This document shows positions 27,628-36,117 of a DNA stretch of 64,000 nt, one piece after another; the first letter of the stretch is position 1; every line of letters begins with the position of its first letter. Position numbers and translations under genes: made by a program. The notes under the pieces were generated by a model. It saw only the letters and a list, made by a program, of their open reading frames with translations. It was not told the DNA's origin and made no database searches. The stretch comes from Pseudoalteromonas peptidolytica (GTDB taxonomy: Bacteria > Pseudomonadota > Gammaproteobacteria > Enterobacterales > Alteromonadaceae): positions 124,001 through 188,000 of the forward strand of contig NZ_WEHZ01000005.1 in NCBI RefSeq assembly GCF_012641745.1. The letters are read 5' to 3'.

Positions 27628-30600
27628 TTATGCTACATGGTTGTAATAGCGCGCACTGAGCGCCTGCTCAGCTTGTTGTTGCTGTTGCTCTAAGATGCGT
27701 TTCACTTGTTGTGCGATTTCTTGCGCCTGCTGAGCTTCTTTTGCATTCACGGTGATGTTTGCATTCACAGTAACAGAGCCGCCATGTCTGGTTGGTTGTA
27801 AGGTACTGTTGGCCGCACTGTCACCGCTGGTGGGCTGCGTACTTAAGCTGTTTGGATCGAGTATCGCATCAGGAGCAACCGTTTTAGACTTTTCATCTGT
27901 AAACCACCCTTTAATCGCAGATCCAACTATGTTATTGGTAAGATACCCCGCCATAGGTGCTGCCATTTTCACATACGGGTTTTTACTTTTTGACATCGCC
28001 CCAGTTACAGCATCAGCTGAAAACATCCCACCTAAGGTGCTACCAATTACGCCTGACTTTTGCTGTAGTGAAAGGGTGTCATTATTCATCGTCTCCCACA
28101 CGGTATGTGCGTTAAGCGCTCTGCCTACCATGTCGCCGGCTTTACTCACCCCGTGCACTTTAGTGTTGGCGACTCCATGCTGGGACGCCAATGCCGCAGC
28201 GGTACCCGTTGCTAAGTTCAGCTCGTTAATAACATTGTTCTTAACAAAATCGAGCGCTTCGCTAGCGGCCGAGCCTGCATTAGGTGTAGCTGGCTGAGCC
28301 ACAACTTGTGGGCGACTGTGATCGCTACCAACCGATGTAGATGTCGTTTCGCCAGATTGTCCCTCACTTGAAAATAAACCACCCAGTTTATCTCCAAGCC
28401 ACCCACCGATTGACTCGCCACCCATTGCTCCAAGTGCACCTCCCACTAACCCGCCAATAGCAGTGCCAACCACTGGTACTACCGAGCCAAGCGCCGCACC
28501 AGCAGCCGCGCCAGCTAGTGCGCCACCAGCACCACCTGCAGCAGCACTCACTTGGGTGGTTTTTTCTTTTGCGCTAAGGGCAGGATCGGTGAGCGCCGTC
28601 ATCGCATCAAATGCGCCTAAAGCCACACTCAAAGGAGCTGCCACGCGCCCTAGCAGTCGCTTGGAGCCTTTAAATACGCTGCCAAGTTTACCGCTTTTGA
28701 CTGCTGAAAAACGCCCCAACTTTTGTACACTGGGATCATTTGCAGCTGCCATAGTTTTGATTTTTTTAGCTTTTCCTTTTGCTTTTTTTGGTTGCTCCGC
28801 GTCAGCATTTAGCTGTGCTGTTGCACTTGGTGCTTTGCCCCCGTCAAGCAAACGAAGAAAAGGCTTATTGCCTTTACGCTTGCTTGCCTGCTGTGGTGGT
28901 TTAGCAGAACTACCTGAAAGGTGAGTTTTGTTTTTGCGCTTTTTACCGCGTTTTTTGCGACCTTTCTTTGCTTTAGGCTGGTTATCTTTTATATCGGCTT
29001 CAAGTTCAGAGAACGACTCCGACAAGTCATCTGCCATTCCTTCAAAACCAAACTCACCAAATAAGTCTGGTAGGCTTTTAGTTAATGAAGATAAATCTCC
29101 TTTGAGTACACCTTTTATATCAATATTGGAGAGCAAATCTGCGTGCTGCTCCAACACACTCGCGGCATCTTGCAAACCAAATGCGTTTAGTAACTGAGGC
29201 CCAGCACTCACTAAGGACTGAATATCGCCACCTAAAATCGCATCCACATCAAGCTTTTCTAATGCTGGTAATGCGTTTTCCAGTACACCTGCCGCGCCAT
29301 CTAGCTCAAACGCTTTGAGCAATGATGGACCCGCAGCCATCAAACTCGACACATCGCCGCTGGCTATTTGCTTTAAGTTCAGCTGTTTTAAACCAGGTAC
29401 TGCGGCTTGTAACTTGTCTGCGGCATCTCCAAGCTCAAATGCCCGAAGAACTTCTGGTGCAGCATCAACCAAACTGCCAAGCTCGCCACTCATTAACCCT
29501 TTGAAATCGAGTTTTTCAGCAATTGGTAGTGCCGCACCAAGCGCCTGTGAGGCACCTTGCATATCAAATGCGTCTAGCAATGCGGGGCCATTTTGCAGTA
29601 ATGATTGTACATCACCCTCTGCTATCGCCCCCAAATCCAGCTGTTGTAGTGCAGGTAATGCCGCTGACAGCGTATCCGCTGCCCCATCCATTCCAGCTGC
29701 ATCCAGCAAATTAGGTAAAGTGGTAACAAGCGATCCCAACTCACCTTGGGCAAGCCCCGCTAAATCTAGCTGTGCCAAGGCTGGGATTTGTTGAGCTAAT
29801 GTCTGGTTTAGCGCACCTAAATCAACCGCATCAAGTAAACTAGGTAATGCTTGTTGTAGACTTTGTAAGTCACCTTGTACGATACCCTTGAGATCAAGCT
29901 GCTCCACCGCCGGGGCAAACTGGGTCACTACATTTGCAGCCTCATCGAAACCAAACTGAGTTAATAGGGTTGGTGCCGCAGCTGTTAGTGAGCTAAGGTC
30001 GCCTTTAAGCACCTCAGTGAACTGTATATCACTCAAGGTCTTGCCGGTTTCAAGCAGCTGAGTTGGCAATGCGGAAACATCTAAATTTGTCATCAATGCC
30101 GGCAAAGCTTGACTTAATGACTCAACATCCACACAAAATTGCTGCTGTGGCTCGGCGGCTCCCTGGACTTGCTTTGAAGCTTGCTCTACTACATCCACAG
30201 CAGAGGCGACAGAAATACCATTAAAAATCGATGGCACCTGCTGCGCCAACGCCTCTAGCTCAACATCTACGGTTTGCGCCGCACGGCTAAAATCAAGCCC
30301 TGACACTTTGTCAGACAAACCATCTATTGCATGCTTAAGTGAATCAGGCAGTGCCAACATCACTTGGTCGACTTGCTCTACCAGTTGAGAGCTTTCGCCT
30401 GCGCTTGCGCCGGTTTGGCTTTTAGGTATTTGAAATTCAGGGAGAGAAAATGACGCCTCAGGATGCAACACCGCACTGGCATTTAGCTGGGTCATAATCG
30501 TGATTAACTGTTGAACTTGTTCACTGGTTGCTGTGGCTGAATTTGCATTTAGTTTGGCAACTATACTGCCTAACTGTGCCACTTGGTTTGCAAGAGAAGT

Positions 30601-30669
30601 TACCTGTGGCAACTTATTTTTGACTTTGTTCGCCTCGCGCGAACGAGCCTGTTTACCTTTTTTTGTCAT
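27628..30669 (-). CDS. T: Tape measure protein with eight 43-residue tandem repeats
   Basis: 1013 residues, in the position of P2 gpT, so it should set tail length and be ejected into the target. The N-terminal part (1-213) is helical. Residues 214-557 are eight back-to-back repeats of exactly 43 residues, pattern about 'QLDLxGxxxGDLxSLxxxxPxLLxAF'. Residues 558-640 are strongly basic (KKGRKKRGKKRKNK). A hydrophobic glycine-zipper region (about 690-760, GGAGGALAGAAAGAALG) may insert into membrane, and the C-terminal 150 residues end in a Gln-rich helix. A tape measure made of uniform repeats is unusual. Confidence 0.88.
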   Translation of the reverse strand: MTKKGKQARSREANKVKNKLPQVTSLANQVAQLGSIVAKLNANSATATSEQVQQLITIMTQLNASAVLHPEASFSLPEFQIPKSQTGASAGESSQLVEQVDQVMLALPDSLKHAIDGLSDKVSGLDFSRAAQTVDVELEALAQQVPSIFNGISVASAVDVVEQASKQVQGAAEPQQQFCVDVESLSQALPALMTNLDVSALPTQLLETGKTLSDIQFTEVLKGDLSSLTAAAPTLLTQFGFDEAANVVTQFAPAVEQLDLKGIVQGDLQSLQQALPSLLDAVDLGALNQTLAQQIPALAQLDLAGLAQGELGSLVTTLPNLLDAAGMDGAADTLSAALPALQQLDLGAIAEGDVQSLLQNGPALLDAFDMQGASQALGAALPIAEKLDFKGLMSGELGSLVDAAPEVLRAFELGDAADKLQAAVPGLKQLNLKQIASGDVSSLMAAGPSLLKAFELDGAAGVLENALPALEKLDVDAILGGDIQSLVSAGPQLLNAFGLQDAASVLEQHADLLSNIDIKGVLKGDLSSLTKSLPDLFGEFGFEGMADDLSESFSELEADIKDNQPKAKKGRKKRGKKRKNKTHLSGSSAKPPQQASKRKGNKPFLRLLDGGKAPSATAQLNADAEQPKKAKGKAKKIKTMAAANDPSVQKLGRFSAVKSGKLGSVFKGSKRLLGRVAAPLSVALGAFDAMTALTDPALSAKEKTTQVSAAAGGAGGALAGAAAGAALGSVVPVVGTAIGGLVGGALGAMGGESIGGWLGDKLGGLFSSEGQSGETTSTSVGSDHSRPQVVAQPATPNAGSAASEALDFVKNNVINELNLATGTAAALASQHGVANTKVHGVSKAGDMVGRALNAHTVWETMNNDTLSLQQKSGVIGSTLGGMFSADAVTGAMSKSKNPYVKMAAPMAGYLTNNIVGSAIKGWFTDEKSKTVAPDAILDPNSLSTQPTSGDSAANSTLQPTRHGGSVTVNANITVNAKEAQQAQEIAQQVKRILEQQQQQAEQALSARYYNHVA
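28999..30030 (-). repeat. Eight in-frame 129-base tandem repeats in the tape-measure gene
   Basis: The eight units encode residues 214-557 of the tape measure. Each unit is 43 codons with no length variation, while the amino-acid sequences have diverged (conserved positions: G10, D/E11, S14, L15, P20, L22/23, F26). Units begin DIQF, QLDLK, QLDLA, QLDLG, KLDFK, QLNLK, KLDVD and NIDIK. The preceding ~35 residues look like a degenerate ninth unit. Confidence 0.9.
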
Positions 30670-30701
30670 GGCGTTACCTGAGGAAAATAAAGAAAAGTGA
30701 A

Positions 30702-30787
30702 ACGCTTTAGCTTAGGCTGCTGAGTAAGTAGCCTAAGCTAAAGCGTCTAAAAATATGGAAATACGCCCCTTAAAGGGTTAAGGGGCG
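30702..30787 (-). terminator. Two strong hairpins between E' and the tape-measure gene
   Basis: The first has a perfect 17-base stem (30702-30718 with 30730-30746), and on the minus strand is followed by TTTCACTTTTC. The second has a perfect 10-base stem, CGCCCCTTAA / TTAAGGGGCG (30764-30773 with 30778-30787). Together they fill the E'-T gap. They could be a partial terminator or an RNA-stability element that separates abundant tube and sheath mRNA from tape-measure mRNA. Confidence 0.7.
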
Positions 30788-30802
30788 ATTGCGGTCATCG
30801 GT

Positions 30803-30928
30803 TTAGCCCGCTTCTGTCGCTTGTTTATGATCAAGCGCTGCTTCGAACCATTCAATGAGTTCATCTTCTGTCAGCGCGTTCAGCTCGGCCAAGCCCCAGC
30901 CGGTGTACTTGGCAAGGGCAATGACCAT
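30803..30928 (-). CDS. Small GpE'-like tail assembly protein
   Basis: 41 residues, beginning MVIALAKYTGWGLAELNAL and containing 'LTEDELIEWFEAAL', which resembles the short GpE (E') protein of P2-type tails. It lies 5 bases downstream of the E stop in the -1 frame relative to E. It has its own ATG but no Shine-Dalgarno sequence. In P2 the equivalent is made by a -1 ribosomal frameshift from E; I do not see a canonical slippery heptamer here, so coupled re-initiation is also possible. Confidence 0.72.
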   Translation of the reverse strand: MVIALAKYTGWGLAELNALTEDELIEWFEAALDHKQATEAG

Positions 30929-30933
30929 CGCTT

Positions 30934-31191
30934 TTAAGCGCTTTGGCGGGACACGAGAAAAGCTTGTAGCGTTTCTCGCAACTTAACAAAATCACTCCAA
31001 TCAAGCTCTTCGATAATGTCAGGAGAAACTTCGCACAAGTGCGAGAAATAACGAATTTCGCTTTCAGACTCGCTAATATCCGCTTTATCCACCATTAACC
31101 GATCGCGTACTTTTGGTCGTCTCATTGTCAATTCTGCATATTCATGCCCATCGACCGTAATTGGGAATGCTAAGGTAATGATTTCTTTCAT
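30934..31191 (-). CDS. E: Tail assembly chaperone, P2 gpE family
   Basis: 85 residues. The pattern 'ITLAFPITVDGHEYAELTMRRPKVRDRL' and 'ESEIRYFSHLCEVSPDIIEELDWSDFVKL' is that of the phage tail assembly chaperone (gpE) family, which guides tape measure and tube assembly. It follows the tube gene after three bases and precedes E' and the tape measure, as in P2. Confidence 0.88.
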   Translation of the reverse strand: MKEIITLAFPITVDGHEYAELTMRRPKVRDRLMVDKADISESESEIRYFSHLCEVSPDIIEELDWSDFVKLRETLQAFLVSRQSA

Positions 31192-31194
31192 GGA

Positions 31195-31704
31195 TTAAGC
31201 TCCGATTGCTGCGCGAAGTGCTGCCATTTGATCCTTACCGTTAACGGTACGAACGTCGTTGTATAGGTCAATTTCATAAATCACATCTTGACCGATTTGT
31301 AGTTTGTACTTCTGAATTGCATATTGCAGAGTTAGCTTGGCTTCTTCGCCATCTTTCCAGCTGCCCATATCCACTTCTTTGAAGAAGCCTTCAAGCGTTA
31401 CCACTACAGGAACAGGCGCTTCGCCTTGTGCTTGGATTGCGCCACGAGCAGTCAGAGGTGTTGTTGCACCACTCCAATCGCCAAGTAGCTTCATCATGTC
31501 TGCGTTATATTCAAGTAGCGTAATAGTACCTTCTAGCTTTTCAAGTTGGCCTACATCTAACTCAACTGGCGCTTGGAAACCTGATGTCACTTCACGAGTT
31601 TTTACCGTGACTTTTGGTAGCTGAATTTCATCAGCGATACCTAGATAGCCTTTACCGTCTACAAACAGCTTGAACTTTTTAAGAATTTTTGGAGAGATTG
31701 CCAT
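31195..31704 (-). CDS. FII: Major tail tube protein, P2 FII family
   Basis: 169 residues. 'KKFKLFVDGKGYLGIADEIQLPKVTVKTREV' and 'GFQAPVELDVGQLEKLEGTITLLEY' match the FII tube subunit that stacks into the inner tube. The last third, 'YAIQKYKLQIGQDVIYEIDLYNDVRTVNGKDQM', is a family signature. Its ATG overlaps the stop of the sheath gene by one base, so sheath and tube are translated together. Confidence 0.95.
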   Translation of the reverse strand: MAISPKILKKFKLFVDGKGYLGIADEIQLPKVTVKTREVTSGFQAPVELDVGQLEKLEGTITLLEYNADMMKLLGDWSGATTPLTARGAIQAQGEAPVPVVVTLEGFFKEVDMGSWKDGEEAKLTLQYAIQKYKLQIGQDVIYEIDLYNDVRTVNGKDQMAALRAAIGA

Positions 31705-32867
31705 TATACGATTTCCTCTAGGTAGTTGTTAGTTAAAATGCTCTTGAAGGTGATGTGCTCAGCCGGTGTTGGCGGCGTGAAATCAAAGCTAAAATACACT
31801 TTACCCGCTTGAATATTGGCCGGTGTGTTTAGCTCTTCGTCAGCCCAAATTTGACCGCCCAAAATTGCACCTTGTGCTTTTAGGCTATCCAGATACGACT
31901 GCACACTTTGGGTAACATCTTCGATGTAAGTTTTGGTGATATTGCGGTCAACCGCCCACATGTGCGCACGCAGTAGTGAGTCGTTGATCATATCTGCGGT
32001 ACGTACCACTGACAGGAATGCCCATTTCGGGTCGTCAGAACAAGTACGGTTACCCCAAAGCTTAAAGCCGTTTTGACGAATAATGGTCGATACTTCTTTT
32101 TCGTTTAGCATATTCGCACGTGCGTTGGCATCGCCCAGCTGGAAGTCGATAGGACGTGCAGTTGCCACAATACCGTTCATATTGGTGTTACTTGGGCTCC
32201 ACCAAAAACCTCGGTCGTTATCCGATTTGGCAATCATGCCCGCTACACGAGCACTGGCTGGTTCAACTTCTGTTTTACCATCGCGGAATACTTTGACATG
32301 AGGGTCAACAACATAAACACGTCGCGAACCAAAATCTGCACGATATGCTTTTGCATCTTCATCATTGGTGTTTGGGCCATCTGCGATAATCACCGCACGA
32401 AGGCGCTCAGCCACATTTACAAGCTCTGTAACAACCGGGTTGCGATTACCTTCAGGGCGCTGATGTGCATAACCTGGCGCTACAAGAATACGTGGTGTTA
32501 CGCCAAGTACTGACTCCGCACCTAAGAAAGCTTGCACACCCTCATAAGAACCGTCTGCTGCCACACCGCCAACCATGTTTGACATGATTGCCGCTTCATC
32601 AGCACCATCAACACGCACTACAACCACGACTGCACCAGCTTGGTCAAAAATACCGTCCATTGCCGCAGGTAGTGTTCCTTCGTTACCAAGCGGCGCTGCT
32701 TCAGCACGTTTGCCAGCAACCAACACTGGAGTATTAAGCGGAAACTTATCAGGATCTGCACTTGGCGCTGTACCAATTACACCAATTACTGAGCTTTTTA
32801 CTGTTTTGATTGGACGCGTGCCGGATTGCGCCTCAATGACTTCTACACCGTGTAGAAATTTTGACAT
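31704..32867 (-). CDS. FI: Contractile tail sheath protein, P2 FI family
   Basis: 387 residues. It carries the sheath signatures 'FLHGVEVIEAQSGTRPIKTVKSSVIGVIGTAP', 'YVVDPHVKVF', 'GNRTCSDDPKWAFLSVVRTADMINDS' and 'LGGQIWADEELNTPANI'. The sheath contracts to drive the tube through the target envelope. The start at 32867 (MSKFLHG) has AAAGGAG upstream; the longer frame to 32918 lies in the leader. A strong terminator is only 36 bases upstream, so expression depends on read-through or on a promoter within that short gap. Confidence 0.96.
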   Translation of the reverse strand: MSKFLHGVEVIEAQSGTRPIKTVKSSVIGVIGTAPSADPDKFPLNTPVLVAGKRAEAAPLGNEGTLPAAMDGIFDQAGAVVVVVRVDGADEAAIMSNMVGGVAADGSYEGVQAFLGAESVLGVTPRILVAPGYAHQRPEGNRNPVVTELVNVAERLRAVIIADGPNTNDEDAKAYRADFGSRRVYVVDPHVKVFRDGKTEVEPASARVAGMIAKSDNDRGFWWSPSNTNMNGIVATARPIDFQLGDANARANMLNEKEVSTIIRQNGFKLWGNRTCSDDPKWAFLSVVRTADMINDSLLRAHMWAVDRNITKTYIEDVTQSVQSYLDSLKAQGAILGGQIWADEELNTPANIQAGKVYFSFDFTPPTPAEHITFKSILTNNYLEEIV

Positions 32868-32902
32868 AGTTATCTCCTTTAAAGACATGTCAGTTAGAGA
32901 AT

Positions 32903-32934
32903 AAAAAAGGCCATACAAGCTGCCTTGTATGGCC
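32903..32934 (-). terminator. Strong terminator immediately upstream of the sheath gene
   Basis: A perfect 11-base stem (32909-32919 with 32924-32934; GGCCATACAAG / CTTGTATGGCC) is followed on the minus strand by T6. A second hairpin, ACCTTATCC / GGATAAGGT, lies at 32966-32988. Both sit between gpW and the sheath gene, i.e. in the middle of the tail cluster. Confidence 0.85.
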
Positions 32935-33002
32935 CTAATAACTTCATATAAATTAGAGTTTGTTGACCTTATCCCTAACGGATAAGGTGGATAAAAAATA
33001 AC

Positions 33003-33338
33003 TTAGATTTGGATACCCTCAATGGTGACAGGCTCCCCGTTGATTAAGTACAGTCCTTTAATTTCGATGGACAGTTTGCCCTCTCCTGCTGGATGTACCG
33101 CAACACCATCAAGTTGAAAACGTGGCTCCCACTTTTCAAGTGCTTCGGCTATGGTCATGGTAATGTCTCCGACCAAAGTGTGCGAAAAAGGTCTATCGAC
33201 AAGTTCGTACAAACCGCAGCCGTAGTCGCGTCGCATCACGCGACTACCAAGCGGTGTGGTGACGATATCCCTGATACTTTGTTTTAGATGCTCAACGCCA
33301 CCGAGTGCTTTACCAGTTTTGGCGTTCATTCCTATCAT
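33003..33338 (-). CDS. W: Baseplate wedge protein W (gp25-like)
   Basis: 111 residues. 'SIRDIVTTPLGSRVMRRDYGCGLYELVDRP' is the gp25/gpW lysozyme-like baseplate signature, including the conserved 'RRDYG'. gpW starts sheath polymerisation on the baseplate. It follows the PAAR gene by 6 bases. In P2 gpJ would come next; here the sheath gene follows and all gpJ genes lie upstream. Confidence 0.95.
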   Translation of the reverse strand: MIGMNAKTGKALGGVEHLKQSIRDIVTTPLGSRVMRRDYGCGLYELVDRPFSHTLVGDITMTIAEALEKWEPRFQLDGVAVHPAGEGKLSIEIKGLYLINGEPVTIEGIQI

Positions 33339-33344
33339 GTTGAG

Positions 33345-33647
33345 TTACCCTCCTACGGTAAATGACGCCACACCAGCCGTTGCAAGCTTGCCGCCACAAC
33401 TGGTGGCATCGCCTATTCTGGCGACGGCTTTACCCGCAATAGTAAAGCTGCCAGCACCAGCGCTGATGGTCGCACCTGCATGTTTTACTTGTGGGTCTGG
33501 TGCAAAAACATGGGTGCTAATTGGGTCGCCAACACGTAATATCGGTTTGCCCGCTGCGGTAAAACTCGACTGCGTCGCACTGGCCGTCCCCGGTACAAAT
33601 TGCGCGTGAACATTCGTGATGTCGCCATCCACTGCGATGACTGGCAT
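33345..33647 (-). CDS. PAAR-domain spike tip protein
   Basis: 100 residues. It shows three repeats of the PAAR pattern with glycine turns, 'GKPILRVGDPISTHVFAPDPQVKHAGATI', 'GKAVARIGDATSCGGKL' and 'TAGVASFTVGG'. It should form the sharp metal-bound cone capping the gpV spike. P2 itself carries the apex inside gpV, so a separate PAAR gene is a Mu/T6SS-like trait. It is encoded 6 bases after the gpV stop. Confidence 0.92.
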   Translation of the reverse strand: MPVIAVDGDITNVHAQFVPGTASATQSSFTAAGKPILRVGDPISTHVFAPDPQVKHAGATISAGAGSFTIAGKAVARIGDATSCGGKLATAGVASFTVGG

Positions 33648-33653
33648 AACTCC

Positions 33654-34391
33654 TTACTCCTGCGCACTAATATTGGCGCCGTTAAGTTTTAACGTGGCGC
33701 TGGCTGCAACCTCAATATTGCCCGAGGTTGAACGCATGCTAATGGTGCTTCCCTCAAGCGATAGCGCATTGGCTGCGGCCACATTAATATTGTTGTCTGC
33801 ATTTACTACCGCGTTATTACCAATATTGGCGGTTAAGTTATTTGCAACTTGTATATTGGCGTCGTTTCCAACAATAACAGTGGCATCTTTGCCACATTCA
33901 ATATGTACATTGCGTGCTGAGTGCACCTTAATTTGCGCCACATCATTGCCGCTAGTGTTGGGCACGTATAAGTGATAAATATGCTGCTCACGATCATATT
34001 CCACCATCGCACCATCTTTATATTTAGTACGACTAACCGCTTCTTTATCCGCTATTGCCCCATACGCTTCCCCGCCATCCAGTACATGCTTTTGGTGATG
34101 ATGAGGCGCAGCATTGGAATATAAACTACCAAGGATCACCCCCTGTGCAGTATCTCCGTATGGTGCTAGCACCACCACTTGCTCCCCAACCTCTGGCGCT
34201 TGCCATGTCATGTCTTGAGCAGCCTGTGCTGTTAACCAAGGTAGCTTAGCGGTGATCCAATCACCCATTTTGACTTTTGCAGTCGCCGTTTCATAATCGA
34301 CCTCATGTACCGTACCTAAGCTAATTAATTTGTTGACTCGTTGCTGTAGATCAGACATCGCTAGGTCAGAAAAGTGTTGATTTACAATCAT
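33654..34391 (-). CDS. V: Baseplate spike protein, P2 gpV family
   Basis: 245 residues. An N-terminal OB-fold ('LGTVHEVDYETATAKVKMGDWITAKLPWLTAQAAQDMTWQAPEVGEQVVVLAP') is followed by a beta-helical rod made of short repeats ('IKVHSARNVHIECGKDATVIVGNDANIQVANNLTA'). It trimerises to the membrane-piercing spike. The ATG at 34391 has GAGGTGG upstream and overlaps the upstream gene. A shorter start at 34358 is possible. Confidence 0.94.
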   Translation of the reverse strand: MIVNQHFSDLAMSDLQQRVNKLISLGTVHEVDYETATAKVKMGDWITAKLPWLTAQAAQDMTWQAPEVGEQVVVLAPYGDTAQGVILGSLYSNAAPHHHQKHVLDGGEAYGAIADKEAVSRTKYKDGAMVEYDREQHIYHLYVPNTSGNDVAQIKVHSARNVHIECGKDATVIVGNDANIQVANNLTANIGNNAVVNADNNINVAAANALSLEGSTISMRSTSGNIEVAASATLKLNGANISAQE

Positions 34392-34963
34392 GTTGCCACC
34401 TCAGTTGCTGGTACTTTGGCGATCAAACGATGTTCACCACCGCGAGGGCCAAGGTAAACCTCTGTGATTTCGACTCCCGGCTCTTCAGGATAGTGAACTT
34501 GATAATAAAATTGCCAAACCAACGTCGCCTTGGCGAGCATAGAACTGACTTGGTCACTGTAATCAATACTGACGTTTTCAAAAATACAATGTTGCCAAGG
34601 GGTGGGCGTTTCGTCCTTTATAATTGCAGCTTCAGCAGCACTGACCACATTATCTAATCGCGTGACAAGGGCGATAGGATCAGCCTCTTCTAGCGCCAGT
34701 TCGAGCTGCAAGGTCAACACCCTTCTGTCGAGTGCATTTGGGCTCAGGTTTTTATTGGACGCAGGCCCATAGGTGACGCCTTTATCGGCGCCTTTTGCTT
34801 GCAATTCACTGGCTTGTCGTTCAGCGATTGGGATAAGGGTAAGCTGTGCACGCTCTGTTAAGTCAGGCTGCTGGCTTGCTTTTAGTAAATTTACTGTTGC
34901 AAGCTCAGACAAGCCATCACTCAGACACGTCAACACCTTAGCTATCAAGGTTTGTCGATGCAT
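34388..34963 (-). CDS. Tail completion/terminator-like protein
   Basis: 191 residues, no certain family. It has an N-terminal helical half, then a beta-rich half with 'LDRRVLTLQLELALEE', 'WQHCIFENVSIDYS' and 'ATLVWQFYYQVHYPEEPGVEI', a pattern common in tail-terminator proteins (lambda gpU/Mu gp37 type). It lies just upstream of gpV, where P2 has the tail completion genes R and S. A role in capping the tube end of a headless tail fits. The stop overlaps the gpV start. Confidence 0.6.
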   Translation of the reverse strand: MHRQTLIAKVLTCLSDGLSELATVNLLKASQQPDLTERAQLTLIPIAERQASELQAKGADKGVTYGPASNKNLSPNALDRRVLTLQLELALEEADPIALVTRLDNVVSAAEAAIIKDETPTPWQHCIFENVSIDYSDQVSSMLAKATLVWQFYYQVHYPEEPGVEITEVYLGPRGGEHRLIAKVPATEVAT

Positions 34964-35035
34964 AGTTGTGCTCTCAAATTATAAATTGGCTAGATGAACA
35001 GCCGAAGATGGACGAAACGCCCGAAGGGATTGAAA

Positions 35036-35320
35036 TTAAGCAGCAGGCAGAGGGTATCGTGCCTTAATTTCTGCGACTTTATCTATCCAAGCTTGCTTTG
35101 ACTCAGGTGTTTGATCGTATTGCCATTCCATATACAAAGGGTCGGATTCCTGCAAATAAGATAACTTCCTATATTGCAACGCTTCTTCCCTTTCGTAAAT
35201 AAAGTCTAATTGATCCATTGGTAATTCAACTGAGTTTTCAGCCAAGTAACTCTCAATCTGTGATAGTGATAAATTACCACCAATCGTCGCTATCAACCTT
35301 CCTTCATGCATCACTTTCAT
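35036..35320 (-). CDS. Cassette 1 fibre-associated small protein (XkdW-like/chaperone-like)
   Basis: 94 residues. The end 'YLQESDPLYMEWQYDQTPESKQAWIDKVAEIKARYPLPAA' is homologous by eye to the ends of the small proteins at 54374 and 55685. Each of these follows a distal fibre gene, so a fibre assembly or attachment role is likely. The start at 35320 has AAGGAG seven bases upstream. It is the last gene of cassette 1, followed by 72 bases and the tail-completion-like gene. Confidence 0.7.
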   Translation of the reverse strand: MKVMHEGRLIATIGGNLSLSQIESYLAENSVELPMDQLDFIYEREEALQYRKLSYLQESDPLYMEWQYDQTPESKQAWIDKVAEIKARYPLPAA

Positions 35321-35343
35321 AATTAACTCCTTAATTAAAAACC

Positions 35344-36108
35344 TTATACTCGTGAAAGCTCTGGGAATATACCCCAACCAGCTTGCTCAAGGTTGACAAA
35401 ACCTGAAACAGTCCCAAAGAGACAAATCAAAATTTCTCCCTCTTGGGAATGCAGATCTAGTTTCGTGTGGGGTGCGTAAAAACGACTCGCCTGACTATTT
35501 GCCGCTTGCTGGTGCGCTAGTAGTTGCCAATTATTTGGAAACGCCTTAACCTCAGACATTGCCCCTTCAACCTCACCGTTAAGCACTTTGATATAACATG
35601 CCGAAGTTAGTGCTCCTTGCTGAAAGTTACTACTCCAATTATTATCAATTCTAGCAGGGTGGGTGTTACTATTTCGCTTCCATTTAACACGTAGAATATT
35701 GAAAAAGCCATTTACGTAACCACTAAACACGCTACTTCTAAAGTCTGATACCGCTCCCGCCCCTGTCAAATCCACATCATTTTCTGGACGAGCGTGAATA
35801 ACCCCTTCTTTAGTGACTTCAAACGACTCCATTCCTATCGTATTAAACCCCTGTATGCTCGATGTTCCGCTTGGCTCCATTTTTTGGTTTCGACTTAGCA
35901 ATATATGTGACTGCTCGCCCCTCGCATTTGACAAATAGCTAGTTACAGTTTCTTCAGCTAAGTCGATTGCTTCAGTCGTCGCTTGGCTGTTTGTAGCCAA
36001 TTCAGCTTGAATAATCCCAACCTGATCTTCAACAGTTTGGCACAGTGCATTGGCACGTGTGGCAACCTGACTCAGGCGCTCCGTCATGGTTAAATTGTCA
36101 TTTGACAT
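35344..36108 (-). CDS. Cassette 1 distal tail fibre / receptor-binding protein
   Basis: 254 residues. The N-terminal helical part (1-60, 'MTERLSQVATRANALCQTVEDQVGIIQAEL') resembles a trimeric coiled-coil neck, followed by a beta-rich tip 'GMESFEVTKEGVIHARPENDVDLTG', 'FFNILRVKWKRNSNTHPARID' and a hydrophobic end. It is separated from the proximal fibre gene by 9 bases, giving a two-polypeptide fibre. Its tip shows no obvious resemblance to the tips in other cassettes, as expected for receptor-binding parts. Confidence 0.72.
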   Translation of the reverse strand: MSNDNLTMTERLSQVATRANALCQTVEDQVGIIQAELATNSQATTEAIDLAEETVTSYLSNARGEQSHILLSRNQKMEPSGTSSIQGFNTIGMESFEVTKEGVIHARPENDVDLTGAGAVSDFRSSVFSGYVNGFFNILRVKWKRNSNTHPARIDNNWSSNFQQGALTSACYIKVLNGEVEGAMSEVKAFPNNWQLLAHQQAANSQASRFYAPHTKLDLHSQEGEILICLFGTVSGFVNLEQAGWGIFPELSRV

Positions 36109-36117
36109 AGTGTTTCC

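Noticed and set aside
27752..30000. Long plus-strand frames opposite the tape-measure gene
   Set aside because: They are antisense shadows of a repetitive, Ala/Leu-rich gene and have no ribosome-binding sites or recognisable domains.
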